The notes beneath the pieces are model-generated. The model had not been told where the DNA came from, did not search any database, and was given only the letters and a program-made list of their open reading frames with translations. From assembly GCF_005239225.2 (NCBI RefSeq), contig NC_133301.1, forward strand, positions 15,686,318-15,750,317: a stretch of 64,000 bases of DNA. The letters run 5' to 3'. Each line of letters opens with the position of its first letter. The stretch's first letter is position 1. This DNA comes from Populus alba (lineage: Eukaryota; Streptophyta; Magnoliopsida; Malpighiales; Salicaceae). The translations under genes were made by a program, and so were the position numbers. Shown one piece after another: positions 25,165-38,852 of this stretch.

Positions 25165-27304
25165 ATGCTTTGAATTTTATTTTATCAGCATCTTGGTTTT
25201 TTTCGTTGGCTCCTTGTGCTTTATATGCTTTTCTATTATATTTATTATTATTATTATTTTAAAAACTTTCCTCCACAAAAAATAATTAGAATATATATCA
25301 TTTATTCAGTATATTTTAATTACATCTCCTTGCTATTAATTGATCCAATATTATCCTTGATCCATTGATATAGTTAATCTCTCCACTTGTATTCGGCATT
25401 CTAAATTATAATTCCAATCATTTGCTGACGTTATCATCCTTTTGGCTTTCAATTATTTTTCTTTAAAAAGCCTTCATTAAATAAACAATTAAATCTATTA
25501 TTTATTAATGGTAAATGCATAAATTATATTGCTTGTCTCAAATTAGAGATGATAATTTAATTCAAATTTAATGGATACCAACCCCAACCAACTCAAATAA
25601 ATAAGGCTTTTTTTAATAGATATCTAACTTTAAAAATACTATAAAATTCAACCTCAAAGCTAACTCAACATACACACGTATTATATTTATAATTTTATCA
25701 TTAAATATATATTCACATATTTCAAATATATATTATTATTTTATTTTCATGTTGAATAATAAATAATAATTAGATGATAGATAGATATATAGATATTTGA
25801 AATCTAATAAATAAAATATAAATATTAAAAAAAATTTTTCACTTGACAAATAATTAATAGGATATAATATAGAAAAGTGGACCCATAGATATCTATTGTC
25901 ACATCCTTATCTAAAATCACCTAAGTAACTACCCAGACTATTCTAAGAATTCAAAGAGAGTTTTTTTATGGATAAATTTTTATTTTTAGATTAATAGTTT
26001 AAAATAGGTATATATAATTTTTTAAATTAACGTGGGTGTCTAGGTTTACACGCATTTTGACTAATCTCATAGATCCTGAAGTTAACGACCATGTAAGCTT
26101 TCAATAACTATTACATGAGCAGCCAATTCATAAATTTTCGTTGCTTGTGCCATATGCTTACTTTAAGCTATAACTTAATTTATAATTAATGTTGTGATTG
26201 CCATTTTTAGAGTGTCGTTGGATATACAAGGCGTGGCATTGGTACACAGTCTTCCTCCCTACATGTTGCAATCATGCAAGAGTTTTATTTGACAATATCG
26301 AGAGCAGCATGTATTTTTTTACCCTTCTTCTTGCCACAAAATTATTTTTTGGAGGAGTATTTTATATTATTTTATTTATTTATCCAATGCAATGATGCAC
26401 TCTATTATTATTTCTTTGTTAATGAAGTATTTTCTCTTTATTATTTTCGTCCAAAAAAAACACAAAAAATGTAACATGATAATAGCTAAAACTTATAATA
26501 AATTTTCAATTAAAGAAAAATTATTATCCATTTTTAACCTAATCTACAACAAAACTTTGACAAATCTCTCCTTTTTTTTCAATAAATGGTAGAAATTGAA
26601 ATATATAATATGCACATGTAATTTAGCGCGTAAAACTAATAATGACAAGGAGGAGAGGTTGAAATGATTTTGAGAAATCAATGACAAAATTTGGAGCATA
26701 TGAAGAACCAAAACGAAATACACTTAAACAATAAATGACATATATGCATCTCATTTCCTCACTCCAAAATACTATATTCAAGGCCTTAATCATAGGTGAA
26801 TTTAAAACAACTTAATTAAAAATAAATATTGTTTTGGGGATTTTCATTTTATTTTGTTTAATTCAACTAATTATTTTTATTTTAAAATATATTAAAAAAA
26901 TAATTTTTTAAAATGAATAATTTTTAATATCTTTACATTAAAAACAATATAAAATATTTAATTTAAAACAAAACAATTTTTTTTTTTTTTTTTATAAAAA
27001 AAAACCAAAGCTTGAGGCTGCTCTCCCTCGCCCATCAAATCTGAATATTTTATTTGAACCCTCTAATGAAAACGTTGCAGAAGCGCCACATGCTCACATT
27101 CTCTGCTCTCTTCTCCCGAGCTTTTTCCGAAAAAGGTAATCTTTTTCTCGTTCTCACTTGACTTTTCACGAGAAGCAAACGGAATCTCCAGCACTAACAC
27201 TCCCGTGTTAGTGCTGCAGTTATCTTCCTCTACTGATTTCTGAAATCAGAACGCTAACAACTGCTTGTTTCTCTTCTGAAAGATAAATTAGAGACATATA
27301 GGAA
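25165..27304. other. AT-rich intergenic DNA and cycloartenol synthase upstream region
   Basis: No gene signal to about 27000. The last ~300 bases are less AT-rich and include the probable 5' UTR of the gene starting at 27305, with the self-complementary CTAACACTCCCGTGTTAG at about 27195-27212. Confidence 0.5.
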
Positions 27305-30300
27305 ATGTGGAGGTTAAAGATAGCAGCTGGAGGAAATCCATGGCTAAGAACGACGAATAATCATATCGGAAGACAGGTTTGGGAGTTCGATCCTACACTA
27401 ACTCTATCTCCTCGAGAGATCGAAGAGATCGAAAATGCTCGTCGAAGTTTTACGGAAAATAGGTTCCGATTCAAGCATAGTGCAGATCTAATCATGCGCA
27501 TGCAGGTAAATTAGTTTAATTTAGAAAAAAAAATAATTCAAATTCGGTTTTTTCGTTTTTTTATTTGTTTAGATTATAGTGAGTGACATTGTGGTAATTT
27601 TTGTTGGTGTGAAGTTTGAGAAGGAGAATCCGGTGCCGGAAGTGTTGCCGCAAGTGAAGGTGAAGGAGAGCGAGGAGGTTACGGAGGAGGCGGTTACTGC
27701 AACGTTGAAGAGAGCTTTGAATTTTTATTCAAGTATACAAGCTCATGATGGACATTGGCCTGGTGATTATGGCGGTCCTATGTTTCTCTTGCCTGGCTTG
27801 GTAATCTGTGATTTTCATTTGAATTTTAAACGAACTTTTTTAGCAGAGTTTGGGTTGTTTGTTTATTTGTTTGTTAGTGGATTGGTTGTTAGGTGATTAC
27901 TTTGTCAATTACGGGAGCATTGAATGCAGTGTTATCGGATGAACATAAAAAGGAGATGATCCGGTATCTCTACAATCACCAGGCATGTTTTTTTTATTTT
28001 GAAAAAATTCTAGCTTTATTGGGATTTAGTGTGATTTTTTTAATGGTGGAGATGTTTGTAACTTGCAGAACAGAGATGGGGGGTGGGGTTTGCATATTGA
28101 GGGACCGAGTACAATGTTTGTTTCCGTGTTGAATTATGTTACTTTAAGGTTGCTGGGAGAAGGGCCGAATGATGGAGATGGGGCTATGGACAAGGGGCAT
28201 GACTGGATTCTGAATCATGGTAGTGCAACTATGATAACATCGTGGGGGAAAATGTGGCTTTCAGTTCAGTAATAAAAATCTCTTTCTAGTTTGGTTTTGA
28301 GTTTTTGTTTTGTTATGGGGGTTTTGTTTTATGTTTGAAGTTTTAATCGACGGCAACAGGTACTTGGAGTGTTTGAGTGGTCTGGAAATAATCCAATGCC
28401 CCCTGAGATGTGGCTTCTCCCTTATTTGCTCCCAGTCCATCCAGGTTCTTGCCTATTTACATGCCCTTTTAGTATTAGTTTTCTATTTCTATGTTTTTCA
28501 CAATATATTATCTCAACATTACCGACCTATTTTTATAGGCACATGATTGGAAAGTGATATAATATTGTTTTCCCTTTGCAGGAAGGATGTGGTGTCACTG
28601 CCGGATGGTCTATCTACCTATGTCCTACTTATATGGGAAGAGGTTTGTTGGCCCAATCACTCCAATAATTTTATCTTTGCGAAAGGAGCTGTTCGCTGTC
28701 CCATATCATGAAATAGACTGGAATCAAGCACGCAATCTATGTGCTAAGGTTGGTAAATTGATATCTTAAACCTTTGGAAAACTTAATTTACATTTTCAAG
28801 AGTTACACCATTTACTTAAATGGGAAGATTTTTAGTGAATCTTTTGGATATTGAGATGAACAGCCATCTTAATTAGCATTCCTGTTTATATGGTAAATGC
28901 CGTTCTAAATATGTGTAACATGAGGACACTGTGGTTTGTTAGTCAAATGAGAAAAAAATATGATAAGCATACCAATATTAAAGATATGCAAATAATTTCC
29001 ATCCATGACATGCTAATTCCCAAGATGCTTTGCCCTGAAAACAATGACCCAAAAAGTGATTGCGTTGGCAGATGATGACATTATCAATGCCAACTTTTAG
29101 TTCCATTAGGTGCAGCTCAAGGACTTGTAATGATCAGTATAAGAGATGCTATACTCCTTAATTCTCTTGGATTTTTCTTTTAGGGTGGATCTTCACTTTG
29201 TATTGCTTAAAAATACATCACTGAACTTTTGCAGGAGGACTTGTACTACCCTCACCCACTGCTGCAAGATGCACTCTGGGCTTTACTTGACAAGGCTGCT
29301 GAACCAGTTTTAATGCATTGGCCTGGAAAAAAGTTGAGAGAACAGGCTCTTCATACTGCAATGGAGCACATACACTATGAAGATGAAAATACGCGTTATA
29401 TTTGCATAGGACCTGTAAATAAGGTGTGCATTTTAACTTGGTTAATGTTGTCAAAATTTGATTCTTAATATGAAATTGTGAAGAGAAAATGATCTTTTAA
29501 AGTAACATGTTTTTTCTTTTTCAGATATGCCATGAATGTGATTCCTTTAGTGCTTGTTTTGATGTCTATTTTAGATGATTTTTTTCACTTTCCTTTGGTT
29601 CTTTCATTTTCTTGAAATCATTTTCCAATATATATGACTTGATTTGTCAATATTTAGCAGCAGCCCATGCACGTGGGAAAATGCCATCAACAATATTGCA
29701 TTTAGGCTACAATGGATGTTTTCTTTGTTTTGCTAACATGTTTGTTTTTTGGTATGCAGGTGTTAAATATGCTATGCTGTTGGGTGGAAGACCCTAACTC
29801 TGAAGCTTTCAAGTTGCATCTTCCTAGAATACAGGATTACCTCTGGCTTGCTGAAGATGGAATGAAAATGCAGGTGCACAAATCCTAATTTCCATGATCT
29901 TAGTCTCAATTTCTTTTTTCTAACTGTTGCTTTCACGAACAGTGGGTGGGTGTTAAAAAGGAATATTGGGGAGAAGTTACTGATAGACTGTTTTACTTGA
30001 TAAACATTCAAGCAAGTCATAATTTGCAAAGATTTGCAATATAATGAGTTGGATTTTTAATTCATATTGTTTGCTGTCTTTTCAATGCATGCGAGCTATG
30101 TTGTTGAAAACTCATGTGAGGTCCTATTGGCAATAGCTTTGTTTCTTATGTTTTTTTATACTGTGCACTATGAGGCCAAAACTACAAGCTAAGTAGACAT
30201 GATAATTTTATTCCAGGGTTACAATGGAAGTCAATTGTGGGACACTTCTTTTGCTGTTCAAGCAATTATTTCAACTAAGCTTGTGGAGGAATATGGTCCA

Positions 30301-33300
30301 ACTTTAAGAAAAGCACATGCATATATTAAAAATTCACAGGTGTGTGTTTGTGTTTTTTTTATATATATATATAATTCATTGACGTTTCATGTCAGAGAAC
30401 TTGTAATTATGTTGTCTCTTAACTACTCAAACTTTAACGTTGTTGATCCGTTTATCTTTGCTGTGAAGGTTTTGGAAGATTGCCCTGGAGATCTTAGTTT
30501 CTGGTATCGCCATATTTCCAAAGGTGCATGGCCTTTCTCAACCGCAGATCATGGATGGCCCATCTCAGATTGCACAGCAGAAGGACTAAAAGTAGGGGCT
30601 CATCAAATTAAAAGAGTTCATTAAACTTGTTTTATTTCTGATACTTATCCATCCAATCTTTTGCAGGCTGCTCTCTTATTTTCAAAAATTACACCTGAGA
30701 TTGTTGGGGAACCATTAGCTGCAAACCGATTTTATGATGCAGTAAATATCATCCTCTCATTACAGGTAATTGGTGACTTAATGATAATGTTGGTGAATCG
30801 ATTTCATAGTCTGTTAATGTGACAACATGCAGACATTCATACTTTGCAACTTGTAGGTCTTGAGTGCTTACACATGCCAAAAGATATAAAATCCCACTAC
30901 AACAACTATACCAAAGGCCATCACATATATAAAGTGGAGTTCTGGAAAGGAAAATTTGCGGAGAACCCTATCTTTGAGCATAGTTATATTCAAAATTATT
31001 GGTCTTGAGACTCGAACTTGCAAGCACAAGTTATCATACCCAAGATTTTAACCTTTATTTTCTTAGTTCTTTTTATCCTTTTTTTTTTAATTTTTAACAT
31101 AAAAGGTATTCAAAAAATGATTTCTTCTCAAAGTTCAGCATTATTACTTTTATTCTTCAAAAAGGGACTGGGAAAATTATTGAAGGGGAACAATCTCCTT
31201 TAATTGAACTTGTTCTAATTCAAGCACTTAAAAGTCTCATGGCTGATTTTCATTTTTTCTTATAATTTGGGCAGTGGTATATTGTCATAAATTGTTATCA
31301 GATTTTCTTACTTGAAGTTGGATACTATGCCAGAAGAAACGGTTCTTTGACATGTGAAAGCTATGATAGATCATTGGGTATTTTGCAGGGAGTAGGGATT
31401 AGGGAAACATCTACTGTTATGAGAAAAAGTGAATCATTTAGATTTTCTTTTCAAAGATTTTTCGTTAACTCTGTATTCTATTCAAGGGAAAACTATTCTT
31501 GATTCAACTGAATGCTCATTCCTGTTTTGTGCAGAATGGGGATGGTGGCTTTGCGACATATGAACTCACAAGATCTTACAGCTGGTTAGAGGTGATTACC
31601 TTGACAATTTCATTTATTGCTCTTCCACATTTTTACATTTAAAGAAGATAATTTTGGCATGGATCAATAGAAAGCTTGTCCTTATATAATTTCTGCCCTC
31701 ATGTCAGATTGAATATTTTAACATTTATAACATGATCAATAGGCCTTGTTTTCTAGCTCCTTGTAAAGGTAGAGGTTGTTTGATGTGTATGTTATCCAAA
31801 AAAATAATAATTCTGCCCGTAAAGTGGTTCATTTGAATTTGTTTACTTTGTTTTCTTTACCTGATAATGAAGCTATGGACTACAGAACACCAGGTTCACC
31901 TGTGCACATTATGCAAGCCCCTTGCTAAACTAAATCCTTACATTGTTGGAATGATGAAGGAACACAATTTTTTGGTGTTTCACCTCTGTCAAAAGCTCTC
32001 TGAATAGATGTTTGGGGTCAATGATCCCAAGTGAGCATCTTGAGTCATCAGTTTGATGATTCGCTTGAAGAAATGATCTGTTTATATTGCTTGTTATACA
32101 TTGAATCATAACTCCTTTTTTTTTTTCTTTGCAGTAGCAATGAACTTCTTAACTGTACTCTATCATGGTAATTGGATTATATATCTGATTACTACTTTTT
32201 TTCTCACTCTCACTCATTTTTCACTTTGCCATTGTCAGTTGATCAACCCTGCTGAAACTTTTGGCGACATTGTTATTGATTACCCGTAAGATATCAGTGC
32301 TTTGCATTATATCTGCTGTGATATTCATCTGTCCATTCCATTGCTTCATTTGAAAGCTAGCTATGGTATTTCTATAGATACGTTGAATGTACTTCAGCTG
32401 CAATTCAGGCTTTGGTGTCATTTAAGAAATTATATCCTGGACATCGGCAAGAAGAAATAGAAAGATGTATCAGAAAGGCAACTAAGTTCATTGAAAGTAT
32501 TCAGGAGAAGGATGGCTCATGGTTTGCTCCTTTTCCATTAAAAACCTGCATTTGGAGGACTGGTTGATTATATAGTCATTAATGTGTCACTGTCACTGCT
32601 TTCCTATTTTCTATCTATGGCTAGTAAAGATTGCTTGTTCAACAATTTCTTTAAGTGCCTAAGATACATGGTTTCAATAACTTCGACTGAAGAAATAACC
32701 AGTCCTTTAATATCTTAAATTGCTAAACAGGTATGGCTCATGGGGTGTTTGCTTCACCTATGGCACATGGTTTGGCATAAACGGACTGGTGGCTGCTGGA
32801 AATTTTTTTAATGATAACTCCAGTATCCGCAAAGCCTGTGATTTTCTGCTATCCAAACAATGTTCTTCTGGTGGCTGGGGAGAGAGTTATCTTTCATGTC
32901 AAAACAAGGTTAGATGCTTGTACTGTCAAATATTTGTTCCCTTTTCTCTGATGGAGAGTTATCTTTCATGTCAAAACAAGGTTAGATGCTTGTACTGTCA
33001 AATATTTGTTCCCTTTTCCCACCTCTGATGCATGTCATGTGTAATCATTAATGTTTCTCGAGTTTTTATGTTATATCCATATATTTTCTTTGATTCAAGT
33101 TTTGTACTGCATATATTTCTTGTTCCAATAGTTTTTGTTTTTGCACAGGTTTATTCAAATCTTGAAGGGAACAAGACTCATGTGGTAAATACAGCATGGG
33201 CTATGTTGGCTCTCATTGAAGCTGGGCAGGTATAGCAAATTTCACTGTTTTGACATTGAATTATGCACTTCTTATTACGACTCTTCATTTGATACATGGA

Positions 33301-33957
33301 GTGTTACATCATCTGAAGTCTTTAAAATTGACTGGTATCATACTGTAAGTAATCAGGATTTGGAGAAAGAAAAGGAATGTCCTCTGTATAGTAATATTCT
33401 TAAAATCACTTTGACCACATTCATATCTTGTATGTTGTATCTAACTTGTGTGATCGATTATACGGGGGATTATATGGGGCATTTGATATTGTAATTGCAT
33501 ACCACGATGTTGATGTGCTAGCAAGCTCTATTTTTCCTGTCTTGTGCATGCAAATTTGTTTAATATGCATTAAATATGCAGGCCGAGAGAGATCCAGAAC
33601 CGTTGCACCGTGCAGCGAGGTTTTTGATAAATTCCCAAATGGAAAATGGAGATTTTCCGCAGCAGGTAACTCTATACCCACTCTTTGAACACTTCTTTAT
33701 CTTAACCATCATTGGGCAGTGTGGTTCTTTACTTCATGCGGTCATGTACTTTTGGTCATATGCTCTATTCCTTGCCTGTCCTTGTTCTCCAATGCTATTC
33801 ATACACTTTAAATCTTTTTTCTTTTTCCTCGTCACAGGAAATCATGGGAGTTTTCAACAGGAATTGTATGATAACATACGCGGCCTACAGGGACATTTTC
33901 CCCATTTGGGCATTGGGAGAATACCGGTGTCGGGTGTTGCAGGCTAAGGCTTCATAA
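27305..33957 (+). CDS. CAS1: cycloartenol synthase (oxidosqualene cyclase), complete 18-exon gene
   Basis: Eighteen exons in continuous phase give 760 aa, the usual length: 27305-27505, 27615-27800, 27893-27982, 28069-28263, 28360-28444, 28582-28748, 29235-29423, 29760-29873, 30217-30339, 30469-30591, 30667-30765, 31535-31591, 32239-32285, 32378-32521, 32731-32908, 33149-33229, 33582-33665, 33838-33957. It cyclises 2,3-oxidosqualene to cycloartenol, the first plant sterol, at the ER membrane. The catalytic motif DCTAE is in exon 10. The residues that mark cycloartenol rather than lanosterol or amyrin synthases are present: Tyr in GYNGSQ, His and Ile in [12 protein letters not shown], and MWCHCR instead of the amyrin-type MWCYCR. 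QW-type repeats ([26 protein letters not shown]) are intact. Intron 3 has a GC donor, and the exon 15 donor is duplicated. All other introns are GT-AG. Confidence 0.95.
32883..33026 (+). repeat. 72-bp tandem duplication across a CAS1 exon-intron border
   Basis: The end of exon 15 and start of its intron (GAGAGTTATCTTTCATGTC, then AAAACAAG/GTTAGATGC and TGTTCCCTTTT) is repeated at a 72-base step. A second identical donor lies at 32980/32981. Use of the second donor would add 24 codons in frame without a stop. Confidence 0.95.
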
Positions 33958-36230
33958 GAGTACCTTGCCTATCTGAAACCATTTTCAATGTTTTGCACCT
34001 CCATTGTTTGTTTCTTTCAGGCTCAATGCATCTCCTCATTGCTTGGAATATCAGGAGGAACGAGCTGTAACCTTGTAATGAGGAGAGTTGAAAACGACTT
34101 GAAATCAAAGAGCAATCGATCAAAACTTCTTCCAAAAATGGGATGAAGAAGATCAAGTTCTGTAATTTCAAAATCCTTTTCAGGTGCAGTAGCTTCATGT
34201 CCAGTATCAATTAATTTCTAGAATCTAAACCTTACACAGTATTGGTAAACGACTCCTGTATCTTGTCTAATTTATGTAATTTATATCCTTTGTAATGTTA
34301 TCTATCTATTTTATCCCAATCTCAGCAAAGAGAGTACGGTAAGAAAAAACTTGAAGAATGCGTATGAACTATTGGATCATGATACCAAAGTAATCCATAG
34401 TACACTTTTAGGTTATGTCTGGTTAATTCTCTGTGAAGGACAACATAGATGGGATATAATTGTGTTTGGTTGAAGGGCAGACATGAAGGGACATGATTGT
34501 GTTTGGTTGGAATGGATACACATGAATATATACAAATAAATCTACCTCTGGAAAGTTAATAGTTTTTTTTTTTTTGTTTTTTGTAATTAACTGTTTCAAC
34601 TTTCAAGTGTGAAAGTTTGTTAACCTGACATTGCAGTCTAGACCGCCTTCAATTTGAGCATAGGAATAGCTTTGAGGGCCTGAGTAAATAGCAAATCTAG
34701 TGGACAATGCATGTGCGTGTACCTCCCACAACCCAACTTGGTCTGCACATAGAAATGCATCCATTTGATGTTTAAAAAAAGAAAACGCAAAAAATCAATC
34801 ACATCATGAACTCTTCAAACTAAAAGATCCCTTAAAGTAGTTCGACACGATTAGGGTTTATTTTACAAATAATCAAGTCCAACCTCAATTGCATCTATTT
34901 GATGCTTAAAAAAGGAAAATGCATCTATTTGCAAATAATATGAACTCTTCAAGCTGAAAGATCCCCCAAGTAATTCAAGTCAAACCTCGGAGACATGCAA
35001 CTTAAAGATTTTATATTCAAGGCTTGATGGGAATCTTCGATGCTTATTTATATTGCGTCCTAACAATTAATGTCAAAAATTATGAATTTACTATTTCATC
35101 AATAATCTTTCATATAATAAATTTAAAAACAAGTAAAATTAGATTTGACTTGAGTAAAATCAATAAAATCAAACCGGGTTTATAAATTTATAAAAGGTAT
35201 AAATATTATGTAAGATGTGAGTGGTTTTTTTTGAGTTTTTTATAAATTAATTAACTGGTTACCATGTTATTTTTAATTTGTTATATATTTTAAGGTATTT
35301 GAACCTTTTCATTGCTTATTTCATTTTTTTTTACCATTATTTATTACTTGTTTAAAATTATCAATATATTATTAATTAAAAAAATATTACTTATAATTTT
35401 AGAATTCATTGCGTGTAAAACAAAAAGGTTTCTAACAACCTTAGTCATAACAATCACATTAGGCTTACAGCGGCAACTTAATCAACCAGTCAACCAGCCT
35501 AAAAGGCTGATTAATACATTGATCTTTGACTTTATTAAATGAGAAGACTTTCAATTTTAGAAAAAAAGTAAGAGACTATTTTGCTACTTGTTAGCCGTGT
35601 TATAAAACCCCTCAGCTTATCTTGCTGACTGGCCATCCTGGACCTCGTGCGTCAAGAAGATAGAAAGTCAACATGAATTGTTTATGATAGCCTTTTGGAA
35701 ATTCACTAGATAAAAATGTTAATTATATTATTTTAAAGTATTTTTTTGCTTGCAGGAACCAATGATAACAATTAAGGCCATAAGTCAAAAGTTGTTTATT
35801 CCACCAAGTAATTACTCCCAACATATTTACTTAATATTTAAGTCAAAAGCACTATTTGAGAAAGTTGCTATTGTTTTTTTAGTACGAGGCTCGTTGGATA
35901 TTGAACTACATAATAGAAGATAGCCTTTCTATATTATATAATTGCCAAATACAATATAGTTATTAGAACTCGAACCTGCTTCATTGAAGAAAGTCATCCA
36001 CCGACGTTAGACTATAAATCTTCTTACACGAAATATGATTTTTTTTTTTTGTAAGTTATTGAAGAGTTTAGCCACTAAAGTTGTTTTTTTGCAAGTTATT
36101 GAAGAGTTTAGCCACTAAAGTTGTTTTTGTTCCTCTTCTATCTCCATCTTAATTAATTATTAATAGAAACCCTATCATAATTTTTAGATTTAACAATGAA
36201 ATTTTATGTTAGTATTTATATTTACAGTCC
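33958..36230. other. CAS1 3' UTR, then intergenic DNA
   Basis: The 3' UTR probably runs to about 34300 (TTTGTAATGTTATC region). A diverged direct repeat (GCATC-ATTTGATG-TTAAAAAA ... GAACTCTTCAA-CT-AAAGATCCC) occurs at about 34756-34840 and 34890-34970. A perfect ~40-bp tandem duplicate lies at 36051-36130. No coding signal. Confidence 0.5.
36051..36130. repeat. 40-bp tandem duplication
   Basis: GTAAGTTATT/GCAAGTTATT plus GAAGAGTTTAGCCACTAAAG and a T-run, repeated twice at a 40-base step. Confidence 0.9.
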
Positions 36231-38460
36231 GTTGGCACAAAACTTGTCGACTTGATCACGAACAAAAATAATTCATCAAAAAAACTCTCATCAATGATTT
36301 ATGGTTTGTCAATAGATCCATCAGTAATAATTTTACAGATTGATTTACTAAAGGACAAAGCACTCCAAAAAACACTTTACTTGCTTCATTTTGCTGATAC
36401 TTCCATTGTTGAATATAACAAATCACCGATACAAAAATCATATGTCATTTCATTGGTGATTTTTCTTGTTTGTTGGTGAGTTTAACATGTAACCGTCGAA
36501 CAGACAGTCTCTTATTCTATCGGTGAGTAAACACAACAACAGTAACATTTGCAGTAATTGTTTTCCAACTCTCTGAAATATATCGACGGACTATATTCAT
36601 CGGTAAACTCATCTATAATAATTTAAAAATATATATTTTTTAAAAAAATCTATTAAACATAAACAAAAAATAATAAAAAAAATTAAATAAATATAAAATT
36701 CAAATATTTATTACAAATTTAAACATTTATAAGCTCAAAGATAATTAATCTTCAATAAAGGCGCTGGAAGAGGAGGAGATGGGTCTTTTCCTGGACCATG
36801 GGGTGAATAAGAAGGAGAAGATATACCACTCATTTATGATCTTATCTTCATTACCAATAGGCAGAGTTCAGTCGTCTTAGCACTTAGTCGTTTATAATCA
36901 ACAGTAAGATGGGTCGTCCAATCTTTAACTTATTGGTCTAAAATCTCTTTGAACTTCGAACTTTGAGTGCTTCAAAGCATGTTCATCAGAAAAAAAACAC
37001 AAACTATTAAGCCATTGATAAACAAGTAAATGTGTATTATTGTTTAAGGCGAAGCTGGCTTTAGGCTTTGTGACCCGTAACCCATCATAAAACAACTCTA
37101 TATTTTTGCGGTGACAAAACAAAGATATATTCATTATAGCCTTGATATTGTCATTTGTTTTCCCTTTCACGTCCATAATTGTGTTGAAAATGTTTTCAAA
37201 TACGTTCTTTTCAATATGCATGAAATCAAGGTTATAGCGTAGGATATTTGTCTTCCAATAAGAGAGCTCCCAAAAAATATTTTGTTTTACCCAATGGTGG
37301 GTCAAATCAAAACCAGAAAACTTCTGCTTACCAGATTAAAAACCAAACGCAATGGCATCGTACTATGACACCACATTATACAATTCTCCACCCAACAATA
37401 ACAGTGGTGCAACATCCCTTTCAACTCAATAAAAAAGTCTTTTTTGTTCTTTCTATACTTATGATCTGTTAATAAGAACTGCTTATGGCAATAAAAAAGA
37501 AGAAGATGTTTTACCGTCATTTATTAACGTGTAGGCCTTGTTATTTTCCATACAGTATAGACATGCTGGTTTTCCTTGTGTGTTTCAATAGAAAATTATT
37601 TCATGCTCAAGAAAATTATTGATTGTCCACATCAGAGTTGTCTTCATCTGAAAATTTTATTTCCTCAATACATCATATGTTAAATCCCTTGATAAGCACA
37701 ACTCATCAATCAACGGACAAAGACAAACATCAATATTCCAACCCGGACTATTAAGATCGAGTATGATTATAAATAAAAATATGAACTTCGGCCCCATACA
37801 CTTTCCTGGTGGCAAATTATAAATCGTGAGTATCATCAACTATAAAAAATAAGGAGCAACAAATGACCCGAATGAATTGAATCTGTTTGTACATAATCCA
37901 AGATGCATGTTCCTTAATTCCACTAAAAACCAAGGATACGCCCCATTTAAATATTTTCAGGCTTCACCATTGGAAGGGTTCACCATCACTCCATCCACTG
38001 GATTATGTGAATGATGTTATGTCATGTGCTTAGCAGTCTTTGGTGACTTGAATAACCTTTGTACTCTAGGTGTGATTGGGAAGTATCTACATTTTCTATG
38101 TATGACAAGTCATTCCTTTGCCAATTCTAGGTTTATAACAAGCTTCCCCACATGTTCTGCAACTTCATGCACATTGTTAGAACTAAAAGTTGACTTAACC
38201 ATTCTTTCTATCATGGTTTCATGAGGAACAAATGGTTTTCCGAATCTCCGTATACAAACTAACACGAGTATCTCTTCATGAACCCTTTTTGTAGAAGATG
38301 CATCATTACAACATCTGGATCTAGAAACTTTTTATTTTTACACCTCTTACATGGACATCTAATACCGCCTCTATTTATATTTCTCAAATTAGATAGTAGA
38401 TCGAGTGTCATTTGTTAGGTTATAAATTAAATATTACAGACAGATTTAAATCCACTAGGT
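36230..38460 (-). mobile_element. decayed CACTA (En/Spm) DNA transposon
   Basis: Contains a broken TNP2-type transposase on the minus strand (36925 to about 38240). On the low-coordinate side are short CACCGAT / ATCGGTGA / CATCGGTAAA words in both orientations (36425-36610), as expected for CACTA subterminal repeats. Terminal CACTA motifs and the target duplication were not found, so the ends are approximate. Confidence 0.7.
36925..38240 (-). pseudogene. TNP2-type CACTA transposase relic
   Basis: Read 5' to 3' on the minus strand, conserved blocks occur in family order across several frames: KCRYFPITPRVQRLF with KHM, NPVDGVMVNPSNGEAWKY, LRNMHLGLCTNRFN-FG, then TIYNLPPGKCMGPKF with PGWNIDVCLCPLIDEL, then a KKDFF and FYCHKQF region, and finally FWELSYWKTNILRYNLDFMH with EKNVFENIFNTIMDVKGKT. 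These match the transposase_21/TNP2 family of plant CACTA elements (family knowledge). Stops and frameshifts separate the blocks, so it is inactive. Confidence 0.88.
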
Positions 38461-38786
38461 AATTATGTCTGTAAAAATAATATATCATCATATTTTTTAA
38501 CTTTTTTTTTCATCCATTTTTTTATTGTAATTTTTTTTGTATACATCAAGAGAATATTTTGATCAGTGTTTACCAATGACTGCTAAACGTCAACCCGGGA
38601 AAGCTTAAGAGATGAGGAATCTGAGAAAGCTTCTTTTCTGCCTACCAAAGACAGAGGGTCAGGTGCTGTCTGATCTCCTTTGTTATATCTCTTCTTTTTC
38701 TGCATATTCAATTAAAAAAATTACTATGAAATATTTAAGTCAATTTATCTATTTGTACGTACTTGTCAATTTTTAATTTTTTTTAG

Positions 38787-38852
38787 TGAAACAGTATTGA
38801 AAGTCAATATCAATTGCGTGAAGTGAAAGGAGTTGTTGAAAACTGTTAGCAA
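38787..38852 (+). pseudogene. dead copy of the HIPP metal-binding exon
   Basis: After a TTTTTTTAG acceptor, the DNA matches exon 2 of the HIPP gene at 40649 (ACAGT-TT or CT-AAAGTCAATATCAATTGC). The second cysteine codon of the CxxC metal site is TGA instead of TGC, a further stop follows, and no third exon is present. Confidence 0.85.

Noticed and set aside
27305..33957. Triterpene (amyrin or lupeol) biosynthetic cluster
   Set aside because: The cyclase has cycloartenol-type residues and no P450, acyltransferase or glycosyltransferase lies beside it in this window.
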